Assembly: GCA_946894095.1 (NCBI GenBank) | Contig: OX335646.2 | Location: forward strand, 20,268,077-20,332,076 | Direction of reading: 5' to 3' | From: Incurvaria masculella | Lineage: Eukaryota; Arthropoda; Insecta; Lepidoptera; Incurvariidae | DNA length: 64,000 nt | Part shown: positions 12,001 through 24,000 of the stretch, piece after piece | Position numbering within the stretch: the stretch's first letter is position 1 | Layout of the letters: each line of letters starts with the position of its first letter | Position numbers and translations under genes: made by a program | Notes under the pieces: model-generated | The model's input: only the letters and a program-made list of their open reading frames with translations | What the model was told of the DNA's origin: nothing | Databases searched by the model: none

Positions 12001-15000
12001 ATGAAGGGTGAGGCCCTCCCTTCCCCACGACGTGGGAACCAGAAGGGTCTCTAGGACTGTGCCTGCCGAACTGAGCTTGGGAAAACACAAAGGAGAACAC
12101 GAGCAAATCTTCACATACTATTTATTTTAGGAAAATTAACAAACAAGGTAAATAATAATGCAGTGTGCGCCTGAGGGGCCTGCGATGGTTAATGGAAGAG
12201 TTCCGGGGTGTCCCTCTTCACGGGGGGACTTATCTGGTCGACGCGGCGACGTCATCGACGCGGAGCGCGGAGGCGGCGAGCGCGCGGGCTCGGCTGAGCG
12301 GCGCGGGCGCGGCTGCTGGCTGCCGGCGGCTCGTGTGGCCCTGGGCGGTGCCTGGCATGGCACCACGTGGCAGCGGCCACGTGGCGGAGGCGCTGGTGGG
12401 CCACGTGCGCCGTCCGAGCGCCAGGGCAGCTACGGCGGCCCCGCTCGACCGATCGCCCTCGGGTCGCAGCGCAGCGGCACGCGCATCGGCTCGCGCAGCG
12501 GCGTCGACGTCAGGCGACGGTGGGAGTGGTTCGGCGGCAGCGACCAATGGTACGGGTGGCTCTTAAGCCCCCGGGAGATCGCTAGTGGCACACAAAATGG
12601 CCACGTTAGCATGGAATAAATACGAATGAATCTACTTTTCTAAATAATTATTTTTTTAACAAAAATCGCAACGATGCGACTGCAACAGGCAAGATAGGGC
12701 TTCGCTGGCGGCCGGCGCAATTAAAGTTAAATTGAATCCAAATGTCTGTGTGTGGTACACCGGCCTGGGGAGCGAAGCCAGGGTTAAGGGCCAGGAGGCC
12801 TTAATTAAAAAAGAATCAAATTTTAAAAGGTAAAAATAGGGAAAAGAACACTTATTAAACAATAAAATGGAGGCGGGCGACAGCCTGGGCCAGTACTAAC
12901 CGGAATACCGCGATCTGGATGGGTCGGAGCTCTCGACTCGAGGACTGAAGAAAAGTAAATGAACGAGTCAACAGCTCCGATCCATAAAGAGAACGGCATT
13001 TCGGTTGGATTTTTTCTTGAGGGTAGGAGGTTAATCTTTAAACAATGGAGTCAGCAGTCGGCCCATGGAGCAAGAAAGGTGGTTTGGAGGTGGGAAGGCC
13101 ATGGAGTAGGGAACTGAGCAGACCTGGACCCTTCCAGGTCTGCTACGTGACAATATTTTAGTTACAAAATAGATGTATAGAAGTGCTGTAATGGAAGTTG
13201 TGAAGAAGTGCAGTACTTGACCACAATTGTAATACGTCTTACTCTCATGAGCATGCGAAAACATGTAAAAAAGACGATCTTAGTTTCTTCCTGCTATACA
13301 ATAAAAGTTGTTGCTGTCGTGCGTGCAGCAGGTCTATTCCTGTCATTGAGTAATCAGGAATCAGGAATCTTGGGTCTAGAAAACCGCTTTTATAGCGATT
13401 TTCAAAGCGAGTTTTTCGACGGAAAACCTTGATTGATTAAAAAAACTATGCTCCGAAATATTTTCGTCAAGAAAATCGTTTTGAAAACCGCTACAAAAGT
13501 GATTCCTGATTACTGAATGCTAGGAATAGACCTGCTGACCGCATGGCTACCTAGGCAGCACGCTGTTGGTCGTCGGCGAGCATGCAGTACTCATTGGTTC
13601 ACCACATTTCTCGAGCAGCGCTTTCGACTACGCGGCCGCCTACAGCTTCAACGACGTCGCTGTGTGCGGGCAACGCATCTTCACAACGCACACCATGCAT
13701 TACAATTTTTTTTTGTTGTGTGTGCAGGCTGCATGGCTACCCGTGGTGGTGCGGAGTTGGTCGTCTGCGCACGTGCAGTACTAGGTGGCTCACTACACGT
13801 ACGCGAGCCGCGGGTTCGACTACGCGGCCGCCTACAGCTTCAATGACGACGCTGTGTGCGGGCAACGCATCTTCACAACGCACACCATGCATTACGATAT
13901 GTTGTTGTTGTGTGTGCGGGCCGCATGGGTACCCGTGGTGGTGCGGAGTTGGTCGTCTGTGCGCGTGCGGTACTCGGTGGCCCACTACACGTAGGCGAGC
14001 CGCGGGTTCGACTACGCGGTCGCCTTCAGCTTCAATGACGACGCTGTGTGCGGGCAACGCATCTTCACAACGCACACCATGCATTACAATATGTTGTTGT
14101 TGTGTGTGCAGGCCGCATGGCTACCCGTGGTGGTGCGGAGTTGGTCGTCGGTGCGCGTGCAGTACTCGGTGGCTCACTATACGTACGCGAGCCGTGGGTT
14201 CGACTACGCGTCCGCCTATAGCTTCAACGACGACGCTGTGTGCGGGCTTCGCATCTTCACAACGCACAGCATGCACTACATTGGGTGTTGTTGTGTGTGC
14301 AGGCCGCATGGCTACCCGTGGTGGTGCGGAGTTGGTCGTCGGTGCGCGTACAGTACTCAGTGGCTCACTACACGTATGCGAGCCGCGGGTTCGACTACGC
14401 GGCCGCCTACAGCTTCAACGACGACGCTGTGTGCGGGCAACGCATCTTTACAACACACACAGGTATATATGAAATTCATCAGTGGGAATAACATAGTATC
14501 GTTGGGTTTTTAGTTTTTAATAATAATCTTTTCTTAATAATATGTTTTAAATTTTAATTAAGTTCTCAATAAATTTATGTATATAGTTTTGTTAATTTAA
14601 AATACTGAGCTACTGTTTGAAAAATTAGAACTACATTATTTTACTATGGATTCATAAATCTTATTTTCTATTAGTATATTACATTTTAAAACACATCCAC
14701 AGATCTTAATATAAGGTTTCTTGCACACAGAATATTTAAAGGAGAATGCCCATTCCAGTATGGGCTAGAAAAGCGCTAGAAATTTTCATGTACAGATATG
14801 AAACCAATTTTATTTTATTCCTCGTATCATAAAAGTAACAAAATGTAAAATTTACTTTGTTCTATAATGGGGATAAGTCAGCAAACACGGCTAAAGATGA
14901 ACTTTGAGGTTATTTTTGCTCAGAAAAGCGCGCGCGCTCATGGACTGTGTTTTTTCTACATTGTACCTAAATACATCTTTGGTTTATATTTATTTGCTAC

Positions 15001-18000
15001 ACCACTTTTATGAGTCACAGGCTGAGATAAATAGTCGTAACCAAACTAAGACTAACGAAAAGTAGTACTTAGTGACATCACTTTGACATAGTTTGTTTGG
15101 ACGAATTCAAAGTGACGTCACAAACTACCACTGTTAGTTAGTCTTAGTTTCTATTACGACTATTTATCTCAGCCACAGAGTTCATAATGTTTGACGCCAG
15201 TCTAACGTGAGGTGCTAACCGCAACGCCATCTCTAGTTACTTATAGGTACCGACTTATTGTTTTTCGTTTTACAAATAAACAGATTTCACTTCTGGACTG
15301 GTCATACCGAGCCTCGAATACCTTTATCGGCTCGTACGACATGCACAGGAATAAATTATTGTATTAATGTTGTATTAATTTGCAATGGCTGAGCCCACAC
15401 AGCAAGGAATCTTCCCCATTTTAAATAATACTTAACTCTAGTAGATCATTAAATGGTACCTATTTATAAGTCATACCACTCTAAGACGACCTGCAGATAA
15501 TATAATACCATACAAATGTATGAAAACCCCTGTCAAAAGGCACCACTATCGATTTATTCTGTTCCCTTACCCTTAGTGGAGTTCACATATAGCTGGAGTA
15601 CTCGCTATAGCAATAATGCCAACTATCTTTTCCCTGATACTGTTTAAGTAAATTCTTAAGTGCCTAAAGATACCTTATGTAATTAATGAGGCCCTGTAAG
15701 TAACCATTGTGACAGCAACACTCATTAAAGTTGTCTAGCAAATAAATATCTTCCACCGATGGTACTTACAATGTGGGAAATAGCCTCAAAGTTCATCTTT
15801 AGCAGTGTTTACTGACTTATCCCCATTATAGAAAAAACTGAAAGTCACATATTTTTACTTATATGATGCGAGGAATTAAAGCAAAGTGGATTCATGAATG
15901 TACATGCTAACTGCTAGAGCTTTTGTAATGCACATTCTCCTTTCAGCCCAAAAAACTGCAAAGGTTTATTTTCCTTAATTAATTGCTTGGAAAATAAATT
16001 AGAGGAAACAAAACTATAAATAAATATGTAAATAATTATGTGCTTGTTTGAGTCCCTGATGTTTACACATAATGTACTTTGTGACTGAACATTCCGAAGC
16101 GTAAATACTGTTTCTGCGAATTCTACCTTCAATTAAGTGTTCCCGGGACGCCAGACGACAATATTGGCTCGCGTCGCAGTTCATTTCGAAAAGGCACGTT
16201 AGTTGATACGTTGTCGTGTCGTTTCGTTCAAATTTCAACCATATCCTCAGCATCCACGGCTCCATTTAAATCGCATTTCTTTAACCTGTGTCGAGTATTC
16301 GTGACCTTGTGAAACCATCAAAGCGGTGTTTAGATTTTTCGGATGTGTGTCAATCGATTAAGGTTAGGTCCTCTTGCTCCCTAAGATGCAGCTTACATGG
16401 AATTTTCTGCTTTTCCCGCCAATTATTGATTCTTCGCATCAAGCTATTCATTATACCGCAGCCAGCTTGGCAGCGGTGCGTGGGTTCCGGCACTTAAAAA
16501 AATACAAGTGGTCCCACTGATTTTATTCCCGTGCATGTCGCAAAAGGTTAATTTCCAACTATTAAAGACATTTGTCGTTCTTTGTTGACATTCCATCTAA
16601 AACTGAAAGACCCCTTACTCACAAACTAGATGGTAGGTTTATCCGGTCCGGGTTAGTACCATCGCATTGAATATACAATGGTCAAAGTGCCAATGATATT
16701 TGTCCGTATTTTCCATCCAATTAAATGTAGCCGTGCAATGTAAGGAAAATCCTCGCATGGCACCTTCCCATGAGGTGTGCTGTGTAGGTGTGGTATGAGT
16801 TATCCGTGTCCTGATAAAAAAAAACCTGAATCGAAGCTGAATTAAATTGGTTTGATTAAAAATTATTTAATACGCAACAAAAAACAATTTACAAAAGAAA
16901 GAATAGTGCAATAACAATTTAAGTGGGGCGCAAAGGCGGGCTTATCACTCAAAGAGATTTCTTCCAGCCGACCTTTGGGTGTTTGAGAAGTTCAATAGGG
17001 TTATATTCGTAGGTAGTGGCGGTAGGTTTGGTTTATGAGTTTGAGTGTACTTATTATTATAACCTAAAACTAAGTAAACTAAGTTACAGTAAAAAGGTAA
17101 GTTACTAACTAAAACTCCAAGCCGTACCTTATGACCTTAATGAATCTTAAAGCTCTTAATTTTTCAAATGACACCTATTATAATTTTATCAGGGGCTATC
17201 ATTCAAGAAAAACATTTTCAGGAATACTTTTCGGTTTTATATAAAACCTCAATTATACCATAAAGTGAAGGCTCTCAAAAAAATGTCTCGTATTTTACAA
17301 AGCATATTTAAGGAATCTCATTGTACGACGCTAATACGATCAATCTCATTCAGCCCGTATTTTTTTTACCTATCGTTAGGGAAATAATTTAGCTACTCGG
17401 AAACAATGCGAGGGCACTTTTTAAGCATTTTGTAAGTTATTGTAAAAAAATGTGGCTTTATTCTTAGTTGAAAAAATAATCTAAGGCTTTATTAACAATT
17501 ATTCTTTGTCATGTCAATGTCGTGTCTTTGACAGTATCATTTCCTCAGTAAGAAAATTATATGATTGGTACATTTCAAAACATATAAATTAAAAAAAACT
17601 AACTGTATAGTAAAAACACGACAAGTTTTTTGTAATTTTCACAATAATAGGTAATATTAAAATATGTTTAAAAGTAAATTAAAAAAATATTCATGCTAGA
17701 CAGTTTATTTACATACGTACGGTATGAGTGCCTCGTAGACTAGTGGCGCGGGGACTTGCCTAGCATACCAGAGGTCTGGGTTCAAATCCTCGCCCCGTTC
17801 ATGCATCACTTTAATTCCCTTTCGGATAAGTGCATTTCGTCACGAATGCGACCTGCTCTATGGTAGGGGAATCCATGTAAAACTGTAAGTCCCCTTCCCC
17901 TACTAGGTGTTAGGGTTTAAGCTTGCCCGGGTTGGTAACATCGCATTGGATGAAAAGATGGTCGAAGCGGCAATTAAAAATTATCCGCGTATTCCATCCA

Positions 18001-21000
18001 GTTTAGTGTAGCCGTGCTCATAAAGGGAAGATCATGGCATGGCACGTAATTCCTTCGGAAATGTGGTGTATTGGGCTAATATCATAACGGTGTATATAGT
18101 GTAATATAGTGTGCATTGTGGGTATTAGCCATCCATGTCAGGTTGCATAACAAAAGTACATACTTAATATATGTCCTGCTAGTGACGGTGCAGTGCTCAT
18201 GATAACAAGGATCATTCCTCTAGGAAAAATATGTATCAATTTAAAAAAATACATAAAACTTTTTGAAAGACGATGGCAGTAATTATAGTATTAAGAATAC
18301 ATTCGATAAAGTTACTTAAAATAACGGAATATTCTATGAAGGGTTAGAGTTAACTGAGATTGGTCCTGTATATTTTTATGTGTAGGAATATAATTTGACT
18401 GTAGCGGATATTCTCGGAACGTGTAAACCTTATTCTGCTAATAAAGATTGTTCATAATTAACGAACCTAATTGTATGTTTTCACGCTTCCGAATGAGTTC
18501 GGAAAGGCAAGAGAGCGCTAGCGAGGTGCCGGGCCTCGTTACCGCTAGGGTACGCTAGGGTACGCCACCGAGGAAGCCGTCTCCGTCTCTAAATAGATAA
18601 AACAATCTTGAAATACAAACATTGTGTTTTCCAATCCCCTCGGTAAAGCGAGACGCGAGGGGACGCGCTCTCCAGGCGTGTACTTCGTGTTCCCACACCC
18701 TTCGAGCGGCTTCGGAAAGCGCCGAGTGCGCTATCCTTCTCGACTCCGGACTCATGAGACAAAAGGGTTACACCCTCGCTCCCCTCGCGGCGAATAGACG
18801 ATGCGATCGCTCGCTGCGCTGCCGGCGTATGTGCGTAGGCGCTACTCGGAACAAATTGGTATTCAACTGGTGTACGAGGCGTTTGTATAAAAAGCGTGTC
18901 GGATATTGTTTTCGAGTCTCACAGCACCGCTCTGGAGACAATTACGAGCTCCCGGCAGTCCCGCGCGGCCTGCTGGGGGAAGGGGCGTTAGTAGCCTGAC
19001 TCGGCGAAGGAACAGCCTGTGAACAGTTGTTTCAGGTGCCAAGAGATCCACTAATGAGTAACACATTTTATTTATCAGAAATGGCTGCTTTCCTCTGATG
19101 TTAACTTCATTTCTTTCGCGTGAAATTTTTCTAAGTGAGTTTTCTTTGAGATTTACAATTATAAATATATTTCATTAATAAACATAGTTGTATTTAAATT
19201 ATAATAGTTTAAACTCCATACTAAACAGTATGGTTACTGAACTATACGTCCGGTTGTCTCAATCCTGTGTTCAAGGAAAACGGTTAACAATTACCTTCAT
19301 AAACGTTTCATATGCGGCTCGAACGAAAAAGCAATTTAGGTGCAAGCAAAACACTTACTTTACGATTTACGATTACGATTTTTTTCTCCGTAGGTGAAAT
19401 TTCGACGAAGAATCTCAGCGTGACTGGGAGCCTGAACGAGTTTTTCTACCAGCAATGTACGTGGGTGCTGGACTCAAAAGTCGAGAGGCAGCTCTTCATA
19501 GAAATATCTACGAAACAGGTGAAATACCTTACTTGTAATAATGTTACATCTCAGCATTTATTTTATTTCCAACATTTTGCAAATTGAATACTTGAATTGC
19601 ATACTTGAAAGCGTCATTGCACTATATGTCCGTATTAATTAATTAATCTAAGTATGTTCGACAATTGGTATCTTACTGTATACAAAACCCCATCTATAAA
19701 ATACATTTCACTTTCTATCATCTCATCGTCATTCACGATTTTGAATTCTTCATACAGAGTCGGAATGATATTTTCCCCATGCCAGTACTTTAATCCAAAG
19801 ATAATTAGATGATCCAAGGTAAGGAGATGGGATATGTAGAAAAATCTTCATTCAGTTTCCTTCACACTACCATTTGATGATACAACCTTCGGATAAATAT
19901 CGATGACTAGTCATTAGAAAGTCACTAGAAATAGTCAAGTAAAAACGTGTTTTTTTTTCTACAAAACCTTTACGTATCTCGCAAACTATTTTTCCTGCAT
20001 ATAAGCGTGCCTCTAATTTGTTTCAGCGCGAAAAAATACACTTCACTCGCCTAGTTTGTAAAATGTGCATTATATCTCAGGGGGTATGGACCCCTCATTT
20101 GGGTGGATCCTCATTTCTACTATCAAGATGAAGTTCCAAGCAAACTTAAATTGATGTTCAAATGTTTGCGGCCAAATTTTCATTTGGTAGCTTACTTTAC
20201 CTGTACTAATTTAGGGCCGAGTGCACGAAGGGACGTTTATCCATTATAGAAGTTACGAATTTGAAGTTACGATCTAAGTCAATTTCAAAGGCTACACTAA
20301 AAGTGACGTGTTTAAACATTCTTTCACTTAGCCGTCTCTTCCTACAATCGGGTCTAAAGCTGTTGGTAGGTTGTATGGGCCTATCGAGTAAGGAAAGACG
20401 ACCGAAACTCATTCGTTTAGCGGCAGCGTAACTACGCTACAGTGACGGTAGCACTGGCCAGTCAGTTTGCTCACTAATTCGGGACGCACAACATTCTTAC
20501 GTGTCGGTGGAACTCAAAAACACAATGGGCCGGAGCTACCGGCAGGGCATGTATTATCAGTACACACTTTGACCTAATAATGCTACATAAGATATGCAAT
20601 AATGTTCTTGACTCTCCAATCCTGCTCCAACTTGTATGTCTTAGAGTACCGTCAAAAAACACCAGATGCAGTGACTTATTCCACCTTGGTCGGACACGCA
20701 CCAACGCTGGCCTTAGGGACCCTTTACATAGAATGTGTTCGCTTTATAATAAGAACTTATCTGACCTAGACATCTTCTTTGACTTTCAGCGCAACTTCAA
20801 GCACAAAATAAAAAACATGGTTCAATAGGACTGCTATACTGTCACTCTAATTTATGTATAAATTAATTAGCGAGGAATTTGTATTTTGTATTTTATTCAT
20901 CATCCATAGACAGCTTGCTGCACTCGGAATCGTCACATTTCCATATTTAACATCGTTAATCATAATCATAATTTTACATTCGTCAGTTTGTGAAAACTAA

Positions 21001-24000
21001 TTACATAGTAGAAAGTAAATTAATAATATAATTTCTACAGCAATGTAGCATTAAATGTCAAAGTACAAAGATACACAGTGTAGTAAAATAGAATAAAAAA
21101 TTTAAATTGTAAAGAAAAAAAAAATCAAGTTAAAGTTATTTCCGTTTTTAAAAGTAAATCAGTGGTCAGACTCTAGAATGAACATATTTTTGTCCTCCAA
21201 CGCATCCTTAACAGAGTAATAACTCTTTTCAATGGCCATAAGCTTAATTCTACGCTTAAAACTATTTGCGTCTAGTTTTCTAATTTCTAAAGGAAGTTTG
21301 TTGTACAAAATAATGCTATTCGTTATAAAGCTCTTGGATATTTTTGATAATCGATGTCTGGGTAATTGAATATTGCTTTTACCTCGCATATTATAATTAT
21401 GATTATCAGAGTGGAAAGAGAATTCACTAACATACTTTCTCGCATAGCAAATGTTTTGATAGACATATGCGCTTGGAAATGTCATGATTCCCATCTCTCC
21501 AAACGCCCTTCTGCAAGTTTCCTTTGACTTCATATTCAGTATATAACGCAAGGCTCTTTTTTGTAGCACAAATATCCTACCAGCATCTGCTGCATTTCCC
21601 CAAAACATAATCCCATAGGACATAATACTTTCGAAATATGCATGGTATACAGTTTTTGCTGCAAGAGTTCCGCAAAGTTCCTTAATTTTTTTAATAGCGT
21701 AACAGGCTGAACTCAATTTACCAGCTAATAAATCAATGAGTGGTTTCCAAGTAAAACTACTATCCAACACAACTCCCAAAAAAGTCAACTCGCTGGCAAC
21801 ATTTAGTGATAAGTTTTCAGCGGTATTTAAAATTTCGTCAACTCTTTTCTGGGTCCCTAGAGCAAAGTGAATAATATTACTTTTATTTACATTCAGCAAT
21901 AGGTTGTTGCATTCAAACCATGATTTCAGTGCTTCTATTACAAACAAAAGGGATTCTCTTATTTTGTCAATATCTTTGTTTGCAAGCACTAATGAAATGT
22001 CATCTGCAAACATTACCATCTCAATATCATCGGTTATACAACTGGAGATGTCGTTAACATATATAAGAAACAATAATGGTCCCAGTATTGAGCCCTGTGG
22101 TACGCCCATAGTTATACGTTCCACTTGAGACACTGAGCCATTTACACAACAAATTTGAGCTCTATTTTCGAGATAAGATTCAAATATTTGGAGTTCCTTA
22201 TTTCGCACACCGTAATGTTCTAATTTTAAGAGCAGTATTTCGTGATTCACACAGTCAAAAGCCTTCGACAAGTCACAAAATATCCCATAAGTGTGCTGAG
22301 AACTATCTAAAGATGTTAAAATTGATTTTATCATTGAAGCTATGGCATCACCTGTTGACATGTTTTTGCGAAATCCGAACTGTTTAGAATAAAAAAAATT
22401 ATTATCAACAAAGAATTGGACTAAACGTTTTTCCAAAATTTTTTCAAAGACTTTACTAAAGACAGGTAAAATTGAAATGGGACGATAGTTCTCAGCATTG
22501 TTGTGGCATCCCTTTTTGTACAATGGAATGACCCTGGCCACTTTTAGTGGGTCCGGGAATGTGCCACTTTCTAGACTGTCATTTATAATATTGGTCAAGG
22601 GGCCTATTAGACTAGATAACATTTTAAGTAATACAGTTGACATGCTCCATAGGTCTTGTGAGCGTTTGGACTTAAGGTCCTTAATAACTCCTTTGACCTC
22701 CAAGTATGTGGCAGGCGTAAATTTAGCTGTTTTGGAATTTCGAGGGATAAAGGCTTTTAGGAAATTATATGATACATCTTTGCTAGACTTTAGTTTTTGA
22801 GTAGTGACATGCGCTATTGTTGCGAAGAATGTATTCATATGATTTGCCACCGTTGTATTATTAGATATAATTTCAGATCCAACTTTCAGTTCCAAATTAG
22901 TATTACAATTATTAGTTTTGCCTGTTTCTTCCTTGATAATGTGCCAGGTCATCTTTATTTTATCGTCTGAGTTAATAATTTTATTTCTAAGATGGAACTG
23001 CTTGGCTTTGATAGTAACCTGCTTAAAAATCCTGCTATAATGCGACACGTAAGCTCTCAAATCTGGGTGATTGTTAATCTTTATGAGATCATATAAAAGA
23101 AACATTTTTTCCCTTGAAATAACAATAGATAGGATAGCCCAATCAGCGAAAGTTTTCTTCTTAGTGTGATTTATAGATTTATAAGGTAGATGTTTATCTA
23201 CATAACGTATACATATGTTGAAAAAATCTTTAAAATTATAAGCAGTAGTTCCTTGAAATTCCAATTGTAAGTCTACATTCAACGCATTTATCCTAACAGC
23301 ATTTGTTATTCGTTTTAACTTCTGCGTGTTCACATTTCTACTTGTTATGTAATTCATGGATATTAGTTGCCCGTAGTGATCTGACGAAATTCCCGAGAAG
23401 ACCTTACATTCAAGTGTTTTGCAATCAGTAAAGATATTGTCTATGCATGATGAACACGATTCTGTCACCCTGGTATATTCAAAAATGGTTTTTCTAAGTA
23501 GAAAACTATCCATAAGATCCGACAGGTCATGTTGGCCTCCATTATATATGGGGAATTTAATGTTAAAGTCACCGCAAATTACTAGTGATTTATTATTGTT
23601 TGAAGTCAACTTATTGAGACAATCTTCTAATTTTTTTATGAATAAAGGCACATTCCCGCATGGCGATCTATAAACTGAGACAATACATATGGAATCTAAT
23701 TCTACGCAACTTATCTCGAAGCTCTTTTCTTCCGACATATTTACTATATCTTTTCTGTTCTTAGCTTTAAGACCATTTTTCACCAAAATTAATGTTCCCC
23801 CACGAATGAAATTCCTTCTATGGAAGCTACTAACAATAGTGTAATCTTGAATATATTGGGTACTTAATTCGTTGCAGTCAATCCATGATTCTGTTATACA
23901 ATAAATATCTACGTTATTTTCTTTTAATGCCAGTTCCAAAAGAAGGTTCTTGCCACGAAAGCCCTGCACATTTTGATGGCATATAATTAGCTTATTCAAG

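Noticed and set aside
12158..12619. 153-codon open frame in a GC-rich block
   Set aside because: Several overlapping frames on both strands are equally open, the peptide is Gly/Arg/Ala low complexity with no domain, and there is no splice or promoter context. High GC explains it.
13582..14472. 296-codon frame across the exon array (Cys/Arg/Thr-rich peptide)
   Set aside because: It is an alternate frame of the tandem exon copies; the 192-bp period keeps it open. The real exon frame differs and joins in phase with its neighbours.
17727..17800. Possible tRNA gene (A and B boxes present)
   Set aside because: No acceptor-stem pairing is evident and it continues into a SINE body that is repeated elsewhere, so it is a SINE head.
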